A stretch of 64,000 bases of DNA from Acidobacteriota bacterium (GCA_014189895.1 BJFQ01000003.1:1-64000); one strand, 5' to 3'. Positions 34,988 through 44,515 are shown, counted from the stretch's first letter. Numbers and translations: made by a program. The notes: generated by a model from the sequence alone, not told the origin.

Positions 34988-36925
34988 TTGAATTCAATGA
35001 TGAAAAGTGTTTTGGTGTGGGTGGGTATCGTCCTCTTGCTCCTTCTCGTCGTGCAAAATGTTCCCTCCGGAGCACGCACGCAAGAAATTCCTTTCTCTAC
35101 TTTCTACGTGGAGGGCCAGACAGGTAAATATCGATCTGTTTCACTGTCGGGTTTTGAAGTCGAAGGAACTTACAAGACTTCGTTTAAAAATAATAAAGGC
35201 GAGACCATTGAGCGCTTTAAAACGGTTACGCCTCCCATGCAGGATTTGGGTGCCAAGATTATGGCTTGGAAGCAAGATGGTCAACTCGAAGAATTCAAAG
35301 CCTCAAAGCCTAATGACAACAACAGTTGGTCCATGTACCTCCTGTTTTGGGGCCCGTTGATCGTCTTCGTAGTGCTCTGGTTTGTCTTTATGCGCCAGGC
35401 TCAAAACGGTGGCAATAAAGCCATGAGTTTCGGAAAAGCTCAAGCCAAGGGTTTGTCAAGCAACGCCAAGAAAATTACCTTCAACGATGTCGCCGGTTGC
35501 GACGAAGCCAAGGATGATCTGAAAGAAATTGTTGAGTTCCTCAAAGAGCCCTCTAAATTTGTAAAATTAGGAGGTCGTATTCCCAAGGGCGTACTTCTCG
35601 TAGGACCTCCAGGAACAGGAAAGACGTTGCTTGCTCGCGCCGTAGCGGGTGAGGCCAAAGTGCAATTTTTTAGTATCTCGGGTTCAGACTTTGTTGAAAT
35701 GTTCGTGGGAGTTGGAGCTAGTCGAGTCCGAGACCTCTTTGAACAAGGAAAGAAAAGTGCCCCTTGTATTATTTTTATCGATGAAATCGATGCAGTAGGT
35801 CGCCACCGAGGTGCAGGTCTTGGGGGTGGTCATGACGAACGTGAACAGACTTTGAATCAACTATTGGTTGAAATGGACGGATTCGAAGGTACCGAAGGTG
35901 TTATTCTCATTGCGGCGACCAATCGACCCGATGTCCTAGACCCTGCACTTCTGAGACCGGGGCGTTTCGATCGTCGAGTAGTAGTCGATCGACCTGATAT
36001 CAGGGGTCGTGTTTCCATCCTCAAGGTACATACCGTCAATAAGATTCCATTGGCTCCCGATGTCGATCTCGAAACTTTAGCGCGGGGCACTCCTGGCTTT
36101 GCCGGTGCGGACCTTGCCAATCTTTGCAATGAAGCTGCCCTCAATGCTGCGCGCTCCAACAAAGCTTGGGTAGAAATGATTGATTTTGAAAATGCAAAAG
36201 ACAAAGTCTATATGGGGGCTGAACGTAGAAGTTTAGTAATGACAGACGAGGATAAAAAAATTACCGCTTATCACGAAGCAGGTCATACCGTTCTTGCCGC
36301 CGTCATAGAAGAAACAGACCCTCTCCATAAAGTCACCATTATCCCCCGTGGCCAGGCCCTAGGTGTAACGTGGCAGTTACCTGAGCGGGATCGCTTCAAT
36401 ACTACAAAATCCTATATGGAAGCCCGCATTGCCATTTCTATGGGTGGTCGCATTGCTGAAGAAGTCTTCTTTAATCAATTCTCTACTGGAGCATCCAACG
36501 ATATCCAACAAGCCACCTCTCTTGCCAAATCCATGGTTACTAAGTACGGTATGAGCGAACGCCTTGGCCCTCTCAATTATGCGGGCGACCAAGGAGAAGT
36601 ATTTATTGGCCGCGACTTTGGTCAACGACGAGATGTCTCTGAAGATACTGCCCGCTTGATTGACGCTGAGGTACGAGATATTGTTCATCGCAACTATGAA
36701 AAGGCTAAAAATATCATTCTTGAAAAGAAAACGCAGTTAATAGCAATTGCTGAATCCCTCTTGGCTCATGAAACGCTCACGGGTGAAGACATCAAACTAT
36801 TAATGATGGGAGGAACGTTGCCTCCAAGAAAAATAACAACTGATATTCCACCCGTAGATCCCACTCAACCTGACAATCTTGCTCTCGGTGAGAGCAACCT
36901 AGGCCAGGCTTTGAAACCTGTCTAA
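34988..36925 (+). CDS. ftsH: ATP-dependent zinc metalloprotease FtsH
   Basis: Membrane-bound AAA+ protease that degrades misfolded and regulatory proteins. It has 645 residues, with two membrane helices (about 6-23 and 116-136) bracketing a short periplasmic domain. The AAA domain has Walker A GPPGTGKT (206-213), Walker B IIFIDEID, and SRH around [20 protein letters not shown]. The protease site is HEAGH at 429-433. The start TTG 34988 is 6 nt after AAGGAG. ATG 34997 is the alternative. Confidence 0.97.
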   Translation: MNSMMKSVLVWVGIVLLLLLVVQNVPSGARTQEIPFSTFYVEGQTGKYRSVSLSGFEVEGTYKTSFKNNKGETIERFKTVTPPMQDLGAKIMAWKQDGQLEEFKASKPNDNNSWSMYLLFWGPLIVFVVLWFVFMRQAQNGGNKAMSFGKAQAKGLSSNAKKITFNDVAGCDEAKDDLKEIVEFLKEPSKFVKLGGRIPKGVLLVGPPGTGKTLLARAVAGEAKVQFFSISGSDFVEMFVGVGASRVRDLFEQGKKSAPCIIFIDEIDAVGRHRGAGLGGGHDEREQTLNQLLVEMDGFEGTEGVILIAATNRPDVLDPALLRPGRFDRRVVVDRPDIRGRVSILKVHTVNKIPLAPDVDLETLARGTPGFAGADLANLCNEAALNAARSNKAWVEMIDFENAKDKVYMGAERRSLVMTDEDKKITAYHEAGHTVLAAVIEETDPLHKVTIIPRGQALGVTWQLPERDRFNTTKSYMEARIAISMGGRIAEEVFFNQFSTGASNDIQQATSLAKSMVTKYGMSERLGPLNYAGDQGEVFIGRDFGQRRDVSEDTARLIDAEVRDIVHRNYEKAKNIILEKKTQLIAIAESLLAHETLTGEDIKLLMMGGTLPPRKITTDIPPVDPTQPDNLALGESNLGQALKPV

Positions 36926-36926
36926 T

Positions 36927-37742
36927 TTGTTTGATTGGGCTTCTCTTATAAAATCGGGTCCTTGTTACATTGGGATTCTCAACTGCACGCCAGACAGTTT
37001 CAGTGATGGGGGACAATTTGTCGAACCCACTGCTGCCCTTCATCAAGCCCTTCGCCTTGTTGAAGATGGCGCAAAGGTTATTGATGTGGGCGCTGAAAGT
37101 ACACGCCCAGGGGCTCGTCCCACCAGCGAGGCTGAAGAATGGTCGAGGATAGAAAAAATTCTACCCGTCCTGCGTCATGAACTTCCAGCGCAGACTCTTC
37201 TAAGTATCGATACACGACATGCATCGACTGCTCGGCGCGCTCTCGACCTAGGTGTGGCAATCTTGAATGATGTCACGGGCTTTTCTGATTCTAAAATGCT
37301 TCACCTTCTCTGTGACAAATCGATTGGTGCAATCGCGATGCGAAGCACTGTCGTTAATAACACCTTTTCAATGCCCCCATATGCAGATCCAAGATCCGAT
37401 ATCTCTGGTAAGTTCGATGAACTGTTTAGCTTAAGTGCTAGGCTCCAAGCGGCTTCGGTCAATCCTCAGCAATGTCTCATGGATATGGGTTTTGGATTTG
37501 GGACGACCTATCGTGAAGATGCTGCTCTATGGGATCAACTGATTTATCACAAAACAGAACTGGCCTGGCCCCATAGCCGCTTTTGCATTGGCATATCTCG
37601 GAAGCGCTTGTTGGCTTGGAGATCGGAACAGCCCGACCTTCCTCCTGAGCAAAGGGACGCTCTGACCCGCGAGGCAGTATCCATTCTCCTTAGCGAAGGC
37701 TACCGATTCTTCAGAGTCCATGCCGTGCCAAGATATCCTTAG
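36927..37742 (+). CDS. folP: Dihydropteroate synthase
   Basis: Condenses p-aminobenzoate with the pterin diphosphate in folate synthesis. The 271-residue TIM barrel has ILNCTPDSFSDGG (usually NVTPDSF), DVGAESTRPGA, SIDTRHASTARRALDLG, ILNDVTGFSD, DMGFGFGTTY, GISRKRLLAW and a final FRVHAV. The start TTG 36927 is 1 nt after the ftsH stop, with no clear Shine-Dalgarno, so translation is probably coupled to ftsH. The substrate Lys and Arg residues (SRKRLL, RVH) are kept. Confidence 0.93.
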   Translation: MFDWASLIKSGPCYIGILNCTPDSFSDGGQFVEPTAALHQALRLVEDGAKVIDVGAESTRPGARPTSEAEEWSRIEKILPVLRHELPAQTLLSIDTRHASTARRALDLGVAILNDVTGFSDSKMLHLLCDKSIGAIAMRSTVVNNTFSMPPYADPRSDISGKFDELFSLSARLQAASVNPQQCLMDMGFGFGTTYREDAALWDQLIYHKTELAWPHSRFCIGISRKRLLAWRSEQPDLPPEQRDALTREAVSILLSEGYRFFRVHAVPRYP

Positions 37743-37756
37743 ATTAAAGGAACACC

Positions 37757-39058
37757 ATGTCGCTTAGATATTTTGGGACTGACGGAATTAGGGGAAAAGC
37801 TTTCGACTCCCCTCTAACCACTTCAGAAGTAGCACGATGGGGTAAATCCTGGAGTCAGGCCGCTCTTAACCATAAAGTTCAAACGCTTGTTCTTGGACAT
37901 GATCCTCGGCTAAGTTCAGAGCCCCTTCTCAAAGCTTTCATCTCAGTTATGGACCCTTCTATTAGCCTCATCTACTTAGGGATGGTCCCTACCCCTGTTC
38001 TAGCCTATGAAACCTCCAGGACGTCGGGAGCTTGGGGGGTTATGTTCTCCGCAAGTCATAATCCGCATCTGGATAATGGAATCAAGGGCTTCTCTTCCTC
38101 GGGTGAAAAACTTGAAGAGGCTGTTGAGATGGAAATCGAGACTATTTTCGATTCGACCCCGGTCGCGGATAAGATTGTCAATCCCAACCTCCCAGCCATC
38201 CAACCCCATCAATATCTCAACGTTCACGAACCCTTTCCGGTGCCTGTTCCCTGGCGTATCGCCATAGATTGTGCTCACGGCGCCGCCAGCACCTTAGCTC
38301 AGAATATTTTCTTGAGCCAAAATATCCACTGGATTGGAACTCCATCTGATGGGGCTCGAATCAATCATTTTGTAGGATGCACTCATCTCGAGACCCTGCA
38401 GAAAGTCATTCTTGAAAGTAATCTTGATTTTGGATTCGCTTTTGATGGTGATGCTGATCGATGCCTATTTGTAGACTCTAAGGGTGATGTTTTTGATGGC
38501 GATCAGATCCTGTGGCTCTTGGTCAAAGAGGGTATTCGCGCAGGACGTCCTCCAGAGGGTGTTGTAGGCACCGTGATGACCAACGGGGCTTTAGAGCACT
38601 TAATTCTTGACGCCGGCATCCCCTTCCTTCGAACTCCCGTGGGTGATAAATTCATCCTTCGAGCAATGGCCACCTGCAATTACCCCATCGGCGCAGAAGC
38701 CTCCGGCCATGTCATTCAAAAATCCCTAGGTCCGACAGGAGATGGCTTGGCCACCGCTTTATCCGTCTGCAGGATCCTTAAGAATGTGGGTATTCGGGAA
38801 GTCTTTGAATCACGGTTTAAGCCCTTCCCTCACCAGTTAGTCAGCTTTGTCACTCGTTTAAAAAAACCTATCGATATGTGCCCATCGCTTAACGAAGTAC
38901 TCGATAATCTTCCAAAAGAATTCCCAAGCCTTCGAACCGTTATTCGTTGGTCGGGTACTGAAAATAAATTACGCCTTATGGCCGAAGCCCCCGACCTCCA
39001 TTCGGTTAACATAGCCCTAGAGCGCCTTCAACACGCTGCCCTCCGCGACCTTAATTAG
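37757..39058 (+). CDS. glmM: Phosphoglucosamine mutase
   Basis: Interconverts glucosamine 6- and 1-phosphate, feeding UDP-GlcNAc for peptidoglycan, LPS and bacillithiol. In its 433 residues it has RYFGTDGIRG, the phosphoserine loop SASHNP (Ser100), the metal loop DGDADR (230-235), the sugar loop EASGH and the phosphate-binding RWSGTENKLRLMAEA. It starts 14 nt after folP. The c-di-AMP synthase gene often found between these two genes in other bacteria is absent. Confidence 0.96.
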   Translation: MSLRYFGTDGIRGKAFDSPLTTSEVARWGKSWSQAALNHKVQTLVLGHDPRLSSEPLLKAFISVMDPSISLIYLGMVPTPVLAYETSRTSGAWGVMFSASHNPHLDNGIKGFSSSGEKLEEAVEMEIETIFDSTPVADKIVNPNLPAIQPHQYLNVHEPFPVPVPWRIAIDCAHGAASTLAQNIFLSQNIHWIGTPSDGARINHFVGCTHLETLQKVILESNLDFGFAFDGDADRCLFVDSKGDVFDGDQILWLLVKEGIRAGRPPEGVVGTVMTNGALEHLILDAGIPFLRTPVGDKFILRAMATCNYPIGAEASGHVIQKSLGPTGDGLATALSVCRILKNVGIREVFESRFKPFPHQLVSFVTRLKKPIDMCPSLNEVLDNLPKEFPSLRTVIRWSGTENKLRLMAEAPDLHSVNIALERLQHAALRDLN

Positions 39059-39067
39059 GACCTTCCC

Positions 39068-39781
39068 TTGAAACTCAGCGTTAATATTGACCACGTGGCT
39101 ACCCTGCGACAAGTTCGAAGGGGTGGTGAGCCCAATTTAAAAGAAGCCGTTATTGAAGTCTTGAAAGCCGGCGCAGATGGAATTACCGTTCACTTAAGGC
39201 AAGACTTACGTCATATACAGATGGAAGATCTTGAAATGATTCACTTGAACTTCAAAACGCCTTTAAACATAGAACTTGCTGTACACGCCAATCTAGATGC
39301 TTTGTTGGGGCGTGTGATGCCCTCTACAGTTACCCTGGTCCCTGAAAGTCCCAATGAAGTCACTACGGAAGGGGGGCTCCAAGTAGGCCTTAATCCTTCA
39401 ACTCTAAACCTCGCGCTAGCGACCCTCAAAGAAAGAGGGGTTCACAGTAGTCTCTTCATCGATCCAGATCCGTCGGTCATTCATCAAGCCCTTTCTCTGA
39501 AACCCGATGCCATCGAAATCAATACCAACCATTACTCTCTTCAAACGGTCGGATCTCCGGGCTTTATCGAGGCTTTAGAAAAAATAAAAGAATGCGCTCA
39601 ACTCATTCACAATCATGGAGCTAGAGTCTTGGCCGGTCACGGCTTGAATCGTCACAACGTCCAAGCCATTTCAAAAATTCCCATCATAGACGAGCTCAAT
39701 ATTGGGCATGCTATCGTCGCTCGATCGCTCTACGTAGGTTTTTCTAGGGCAGTTCACGAAATATTGACCCACCTAAAATAG
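39068..39781 (+). CDS. pdxJ: Pyridoxine 5'-phosphate synthase
   Basis: Last step of the DXP-dependent vitamin B6 pathway. It is 237 residues long, with SVNIDHVATLRQVRRGGEPNL, GADGITVHLRQDLRHIQ, NIELAV, the catalytic Glu in LVPESPNEVTTEGGL and GHGLNRHNV, and LNIGHAIVARSL. The start is TTG 39068, 9 nt after glmM. It ends the plus-strand run that begins with bshC. Confidence 0.96.
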   Translation: MKLSVNIDHVATLRQVRRGGEPNLKEAVIEVLKAGADGITVHLRQDLRHIQMEDLEMIHLNFKTPLNIELAVHANLDALLGRVMPSTVTLVPESPNEVTTEGGLQVGLNPSTLNLALATLKERGVHSSLFIDPDPSVIHQALSLKPDAIEINTNHYSLQTVGSPGFIEALEKIKECAQLIHNHGARVLAGHGLNRHNVQAISKIPIIDELNIGHAIVARSLYVGFSRAVHEILTHLK

Positions 39782-39788
39782 GGGGGGG

Positions 39789-40403
39789 TTATTTCCTAAC
39801 GACTGTACACATCAATTCGTTTCGTCGCATAAAGAAAGGAACGAAGGGAGCGTTGTACCGACTATAGGTGAAGGGTCCTTGGCGAGTATAGGCAGAGGAC
39901 TGAATAAAGCGATCAAGCTCAACTTCGGCTTCTTTAACTTTGTTTTCAGACCAAAAACCCGAGGTATTAATGGCTGCGACCAAGGATCCAGGAATCGTCA
40001 CAATAGACACCCTTGAATCGGTCGGCTGGGGAACCGTCTCAGGCGTAAATTCTGAAGGAACCATAAAGGAAACATTCCAACTCCCATCCGAATCCTTTGT
40101 CTGTGCGACAGGAGCCGTCATGGCGATGGAAGTGCCTGTGTTTTTAGTCTGCGCCACTGGAGCCGTCATGGCGATGGAGGTTTTGGTTTTATTAGCGCCT
40201 GAAATGTACTGGAATAGGATTCTAAAGGCCTGATTGCCTGCTTGGTCGAAAGACGCGTTCACTTTAGTTTGTGCAACCATATAGGGCTCGTACTGCCGAA
40301 TTTCAATTCGACCCACTTTTTCAACTACTTTGTATTTAGGCTCTTCAGTTGCCATCAGCGTGACTCCTGCTAAAAGTATGGAGAATAGCGGTTTAAGTGA
40401 CAT
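39789..40403 (-). CDS. Exported SOUL/haem-binding family protein
   Basis: 204 residues with a signal peptide (MSLKPLFSILLAGVTLMA) and the SOUL fold: YKVVEKVGRIEIRQYEPYMVAQT, FRILFQYISGAN, SIAMTAPVAQT twice in tandem, WNVSFMVPSEFTPETVPQP and YNAPFVPFFMRRNEL at the C-terminus. Bacterial relatives bind haem or other hydrophobic ligands, with uncertain function. The 16-residue repeat is encoded by a 48-nt direct repeat. It is convergent with pdxJ and follows the recombinase gene by 15 nt. Confidence 0.9.
   Translation of the reverse strand: MSLKPLFSILLAGVTLMATEEPKYKVVEKVGRIEIRQYEPYMVAQTKVNASFDQAGNQAFRILFQYISGANKTKTSIAMTAPVAQTKNTGTSIAMTAPVAQTKDSDGSWNVSFMVPSEFTPETVPQPTDSRVSIVTIPGSLVAAINTSGFWSENKVKEAEVELDRFIQSSAYTRQGPFTYSRYNAPFVPFFMRRNELMCTVVRK
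40111..40178. repeat. 48-nt tandem direct repeat in the SOUL gene
   Basis: The 20-mer GGAGCCGTCATGGCGATGGA occurs at 40111-40130 and again at 40159-40178, 48 nt apart. The flanks are partly similar. It encodes two adjacent IAMTAPVAQT segments in frame. Confidence 0.9.
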
Positions 40404-40418
40404 AACGATACTCCTGAT

Positions 40419-41330
40419 TTAGATTTTTTTTCGAGCACGAGGGTGGGACTTAAGGTAAGTTTTAGACAAATCTTCAATCCCTAAATGAGTATACCTCTGA
40501 GTTGTACTAAGACTGGCATGACCCAATAATTCCTGAATGATCCGGAGGTCCATCCCTTTATTCAAGAGGTGGGTGGCAAAGCTGTGTCTCAGTCCGTGTG
40601 GGGATATTTTATTCTCAACACTCTTAGAAATAATTAATTTAGACAATAAATTACGAATAGAAGTCGTGCTCAATCGGGTTCCTTTCGTATTCACGAAGAC
40701 CGCATTGGTCGGTCCTCCCTTGGCCTTTTTCAGAACGTCCCCTCTAAATGAAAGATAAATCGTTAGAGATCGCAAAGCTTGGTTGTGAAATGGCACCATG
40801 CGCTCCTTGCCGCCCTTACCAACCACCAAAAGCACTTGGTCTCGCTTGTGAATGTCCTGGAGGTTTAAACTAGCCAGTTCACTGACACGCAATCCGGTTG
40901 CGTAAAGAGTTTCAACGAGGCAAAGGGTTCGCGCTTCCTGAAAGTTAATGGGGACTGGGGCGTCTAAAAGTGTGTGGACATCCTTTTCTGACAAAAAATG
41001 GGGTAGTTTTTTTGATTCTTTGGGATTCCTGATCCCTGTGGTTGGATTTCGTGAAATATAGCCGTGGTCCCACATCCAATGAAAAAAAGTACGGGTCGTC
41101 GAAAGAATTCTAGATTGGCTCGTAGGGTCTAGTCCCATCTGAGCAAGAGAGGCTACAAAGCCTCTAATTTGCCTAACTGAGACGTCCCAGGATTCCCAAT
41201 TGCCCTCATGGGCGTATTGTAGTACTTTTTTTAAATCGAGTTCTTGAGCCCGAAGAGTATGCGGGGATAGGCCTCGACTCTTCTGCTCAGAGGCAAAAAG
41301 AGTTAAAGTCTTAAGTAACCCTTTTTTCAT
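40419..41330 (-). CDS. XerC/XerD-type tyrosine recombinase
   Basis: 303 residues, the normal Xer length. A SAM-like core-binding N-terminal domain (1-about 100) precedes the catalytic domain with Arg148 (GLRVSEL), Lys173, His245 and Arg248 (HGLRHSFATHLL), His271 (LLGHASLSTTQ) and Tyr280 (RYTHL). Chromosome dimer resolution at dif is the usual job. With no prophage or integron nearby, a housekeeping role is more likely than a mobile-element one. XerC and XerD cannot be told apart here. Confidence 0.92.
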   Translation of the reverse strand: MKKGLLKTLTLFASEQKSRGLSPHTLRAQELDLKKVLQYAHEGNWESWDVSVRQIRGFVASLAQMGLDPTSQSRILSTTRTFFHWMWDHGYISRNPTTGIRNPKESKKLPHFLSEKDVHTLLDAPVPINFQEARTLCLVETLYATGLRVSELASLNLQDIHKRDQVLLVVGKGGKERMVPFHNQALRSLTIYLSFRGDVLKKAKGGPTNAVFVNTKGTRLSTTSIRNLLSKLIISKSVENKISPHGLRHSFATHLLNKGMDLRIIQELLGHASLSTTQRYTHLGIEDLSKTYLKSHPRARKKI

Positions 41331-41370
41331 GAAATTAGCCCCAAGGTATGCATCATTATGAGGGATTTTT

Positions 41371-43179
41371 GTGTCGAGTGAAATAAAGACTATCCCTGAT
41401 TTATTTTATAAAGCCATCGAGAAAGATTTGCCGGACGCTTTGGCCTATAAGCAGAATGGTAAATACCAACCGATCTCGCATCGCGAATACAAGGACCTTG
41501 TTGAGTGGATAGCCCTGGCTCTTCGCGAAAAGGGGCTTAAATCCCAAGAACGTGTGGCTATCATTTCCGAGAATCGGCCTGAATGGGCAGTCGCTGATTT
41601 TGCTTGTGCTATTTTGGGTTTGCCCACCGTAGTGCTCTACCCTACTCTAGTAGCTAATCAGTCTGCTTTTATCCTTCAGCACAGCGAAGTCTCTTGGGCG
41701 ATTTGTTCCGATTCAAATCAATTAAATAAAATTATAGAATCTTGGGAGCAACTACCCGATCTCCACACCATAGTCGTAATGGAAGGCGAAGTGCCGGTTG
41801 TTCCCCATAAAAATATCTATACCTGGGACCAAATGGTCGCCTGGGGTCGAGCCCTCTCCTCCGAGCAAAACGAAGTAAGGCAATGGGCTACGGCGGTAAA
41901 ACCTGAGGACTTATTAACGATTATCTACACCAGCGGAACAACGGGGGAGCCCAAGGGGGCTATGCTAACGCACCACAACTTGGTAACAAATATTGTGGAT
42001 TGTGCTGAATTTCTAGAGTTTCGTAAAGGTGACCGATCGCTGAGTTTTTTGCCCCTTAATCATATTTTTGAACGCATGGTAGGGCACTTCACGATGATGC
42101 ATGTGGGCGTATCCATTTACTACTCGGAGGGGGTTGCGAAAGTTCCCGATAATCTCTTAGAAGTTAAACCCACCATCCTTCTCGCTGTCCCTAGGATTTA
42201 TGAAAAAATATTCAACCGCACCTTCTTCATGGCAGCCCAAGCACCCCCACTTCAACGATTTATCTTTAGTCTCGCGATGCGTATTGGTCGGTGGTCACTA
42301 CCCTATCGCTATGCCCGTCGCCCCTTACCCTTCTATCTGAAATACCCCCACCAAGTGGCTAGTAAATTGGTCTACCAAAAGGTTCTATCACGACTCGGCG
42401 GCAACCTTCGGATGGCTGCTTCAGGGGGAGCCCCGTTATCACCTAAGATCCTCGAATTCTTTTGGTCAATTGGTCTCGATATTCTTGAAGGCTATGGGCT
42501 CAGCGAAACAAGCCCTGTGATCTCTTTCAACCGGTTTGGCAGCATTGCGCCAGGATCTGTGGGTAAACCGCTCTATGATACTTGGGCGGGTCGACCCTTT
42601 GTCAAAATTGCCGAGGATGGGGAGATCTTATGCCAAGGCCCTAACATCATGAAGGGGTATTGGAAAAATGAAACGGGCAGCCGCGAAGCTATTTCGTCGG
42701 ATGGTTATTTTCATACGGGTGATATTGGCTATTTTAAAGATGGAAACCTTTACATTACGGATCGCAAAAAGGATCTTATCATCACTTCCGGAGGCAAGAA
42801 TGTAGCCCCTCAGCCCATTGAAAATGCCCTCAAGAGTGACAAGTACATTTCACAAGCGGTCATTCTTGGAGATGCGCAGCATTTCATTGGGGCCCTAATT
42901 GTTCCGGACTTTGAAGTCCTGGAACGCTGGGCTAAACGCCATAAAATATCTTTTGTCTCTCGAGAGGATCTGATTACTAACCGGCTTGTCGTAGAGAAAG
43001 TTATGAGACGGGTCCACAAGGTTAATACTCAATTTTCCAATTATGAACAGGTTAAAAAAATAGCTCTTCTCGGTCAGGAAATGACCCAAGAATCTGGGGA
43101 ATTAACCCCCACCATGAAGGTTAAACGTCGCGTCATTAATGAGAAATACCAGAAGCAGATCGATGACCTTTACCGTTGA
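41371..43179 (+). CDS. Long-chain acyl-CoA synthetase (AMP-forming)
   Basis: 602 residues, ANL superfamily. Features: the P-loop TIIYTSGTTGEPKGAMLTHHNL, the long-chain linker FLPLNHIFERMVGHF, ASGGAPLSPKI, LEGYGLSETSPVISFN, and YFHTGDIGYFKDGNLYITDRKKDLIITSGGKNVAP at the hinge. It activates fatty acids for degradation or lipid assembly. The start is GTG 41371. It overlaps the prenyltransferase gene by 17 nt if that starts at 43163. Confidence 0.94.
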   Translation: MSSEIKTIPDLFYKAIEKDLPDALAYKQNGKYQPISHREYKDLVEWIALALREKGLKSQERVAIISENRPEWAVADFACAILGLPTVVLYPTLVANQSAFILQHSEVSWAICSDSNQLNKIIESWEQLPDLHTIVVMEGEVPVVPHKNIYTWDQMVAWGRALSSEQNEVRQWATAVKPEDLLTIIYTSGTTGEPKGAMLTHHNLVTNIVDCAEFLEFRKGDRSLSFLPLNHIFERMVGHFTMMHVGVSIYYSEGVAKVPDNLLEVKPTILLAVPRIYEKIFNRTFFMAAQAPPLQRFIFSLAMRIGRWSLPYRYARRPLPFYLKYPHQVASKLVYQKVLSRLGGNLRMAASGGAPLSPKILEFFWSIGLDILEGYGLSETSPVISFNRFGSIAPGSVGKPLYDTWAGRPFVKIAEDGEILCQGPNIMKGYWKNETGSREAISSDGYFHTGDIGYFKDGNLYITDRKKDLIITSGGKNVAPQPIENALKSDKYISQAVILGDAQHFIGALIVPDFEVLERWAKRHKISFVSREDLITNRLVVEKVMRRVHKVNTQFSNYEQVKKIALLGQEMTQESGELTPTMKVKRRVINEKYQKQIDDLYR

Positions 43180-44050
43180 TCCCATAGGTTCTCTTTGGAA
43201 GAAGGTTCTAGAGTTTGGTCGTATGATCAAATTCGAACATACGATTTTTGCCCTCCCCTTCGCCCTGGTGGGATTAATACTAGCGTCGAAAGGCTGGCCT
43301 AGCCTTCCTGTCTTCGCCTGGGTGGTTCTCGCTGCCGTAGGGGCCCGGACAGCAGCCATGGGATTCAATCGTCTTATCGATCAAGAGATTGATGCTATTA
43401 ACCCCCGAACTCAAATACGTTCCCTACCAGCTCAAAGACTCACCCGAAGAGCGGCATGGATCATGGTCTTACTTTCGATTGCGGCCTTCTTCCTTGCGGC
43501 ACGGTCCCTTAATCCTTTATGTTTAAAATTGGCTCCATGGGTACTGGTAATTTTACTGGGCTATTCTTATACCAAGCGGTTCACGGCCTTTTGCCATTTG
43601 ATTCTGGGACTCTCTCTAGGTTGTGCGCCTATGGGGGCCTGGGTAGCTGTTACCGGAGCATTGGATGTCTTACCTATCTTGATTGCCGGGGGAGTCTGCT
43701 TTTGGACAGCGGGCTTCGATATCCTCTATGCTCTCCAAGACCAAGATTTTGATCGCCTGCAAGGGCTCCACTCTATCCCAGCCAAATGGGGGATGCAACG
43801 AGCCCTCTATTGTTCTAGGCTGTTTCACTTACTAGCCTGGTTCTTATGGGCATCAGCAGTAGCTCTGTCTTTGGGGCTCCAACCTCTCGCCTGGGCCGGG
43901 ATGTTCTTAATTGGGAGCATCTTGGCTCGCGAGCAATGGATTATGCGAACCGGCGATCTATCGCGACTCGATGAGGCCTTCTTCCAACTCAATGCCTGGG
44001 TCGGACCTATTTATTTCCTTAGCCTTTGTTACCCCTACCTCTTCCTGTAA
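43163..44050 (+). CDS. UbiA-family prenyltransferase (MqnP-like)
   Basis: About 295 residues with eight to nine membrane helices and the two Asp-rich motifs NRLIDQEID and DILYALQDQDFDR. The start FGRMIKFEHTIFALPFALVGLILA and NPRTQIRSLPAQRL resemble the 'UbiA_other' subgroup, which includes the futalosine-pathway enzyme MqnP. A quinone prenylation role is therefore likely, but not which quinone. An earlier ATG at 43139 lies deeper in the acyl-CoA synthetase gene. ATG 43163 is chosen. A terminator follows directly. Confidence 0.88.
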   Translation: MTFTVDPIGSLWKKVLEFGRMIKFEHTIFALPFALVGLILASKGWPSLPVFAWVVLAAVGARTAAMGFNRLIDQEIDAINPRTQIRSLPAQRLTRRAAWIMVLLSIAAFFLAARSLNPLCLKLAPWVLVILLGYSYTKRFTAFCHLILGLSLGCAPMGAWVAVTGALDVLPILIAGGVCFWTAGFDILYALQDQDFDRLQGLHSIPAKWGMQRALYCSRLFHLLAWFLWASAVALSLGLQPLAWAGMFLIGSILAREQWIMRTGDLSRLDEAFFQLNAWVGPIYFLSLCYPYLFL

Positions 44051-44052
44051 AT

Positions 44053-44088
44053 AAAAAAAGCCAAGACCCGAAAGTCTTGGCTTTTTTT
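44053..44088. terminator. Bidirectional intrinsic terminator
   Basis: GCCAAGAC (44060-44067) and GTCTTGGC (44074-44081) form a perfect 8-bp stem flanked by seven A and seven T, between the convergent prenyltransferase gene and the first small membrane protein gene. Confidence 0.95.
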
Positions 44089-44102
44089 CATGAAAGTAAA
44101 GC

Positions 44103-44318
44103 TTATCGGTTGGCGATATGCCAAGCAATGAAAGCGGTTACGAGTCCGGCAAGACCTTGGGCAGACAAGCTGCTGGCAATGTTTGACAGATTCGTAATAG
44201 GTGCCCAGCCATTCATGCTGGAGCCTAAAACTTGAAGAAGTACTGAGATGGTCAAGAGTACCCAAACAAGAGAAGTGATTCTCTTGACGGCATCCACGAT
44301 CATATCGAGTATTTGCAT
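44103..44318 (-). CDS. Small membrane protein of unknown family, paralogue A (71 residues)
   Basis: ATG 44318 follows GAGGAGGGAACC, a strong Shine-Dalgarno. The frame is open further upstream but has no support there. The protein has an amphipathic start (MQILDMIVDAVKRI), a hydrophobic helix LVWVLLTISVLLQVLG, a polar loop (SSMNGWAPITNL) and a second helix GLAGLVTAFIAWHIANR. It is roughly half identical to paralogue B 198 bp upstream. Own terminator downstream and own regulatory element upstream. I know no family for it. Holin-like, porter-like and stress peptide roles are all open. Confidence 0.82.
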   Translation of the reverse strand: MQILDMIVDAVKRITSLVWVLLTISVLLQVLGSSMNGWAPITNLSNIASSLSAQGLAGLVTAFIAWHIANR

Positions 44319-44383
44319 GGTTCCCTCCTCAGGGATAGTTATGTGCATAAGATACTCCCGACTGCCCACAAAATAAAGCAAAA

Positions 44384-44411
44384 GGTCACAAAATAATTAC
44401 ATTTCATGTAA
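44384..44411 (-). promoter_or_regulatory. Upstream element and palindrome of small gene A
   Basis: GGTCACAAAATAATTACA (44384-44401) matches 15 of 18 bases of an element upstream of gene B. It overlaps the perfect inverted repeat TTACAT-TTC-ATGTAA (44397-44411), a typical operator shape. Distance to the start codon is 66 nt. Confidence 0.45.
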
Positions 44412-44461
44412 ATACTGTTTTTATTGAGTTTAAGTAAATATGTAAAAGTCTTTAAATAGTA

Positions 44462-44495
44462 AAAACCCCCAAACATAAAGATGCTTGGGGGTTTT
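44462..44495 (-). terminator. Intrinsic terminator of small gene B
   Basis: AAAACCCCCAA (44462-44472) pairs with TTGGGGGTTTT (44485-44495), with extra CAT/ATG pairing in the loop. It stands 20 nt after the stop of paralogue B, separating its transcript from that of paralogue A. Confidence 0.9.
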
Positions 44496-44515
44496 ACAGG
44501 GCTACAAAATTGCTA

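Noticed and set aside
40419-41330. Integrase of a mobile element
   Set aside because: Length and motifs fit housekeeping Xer proteins. No flanking repeats, tRNA or cargo genes of an element were seen.
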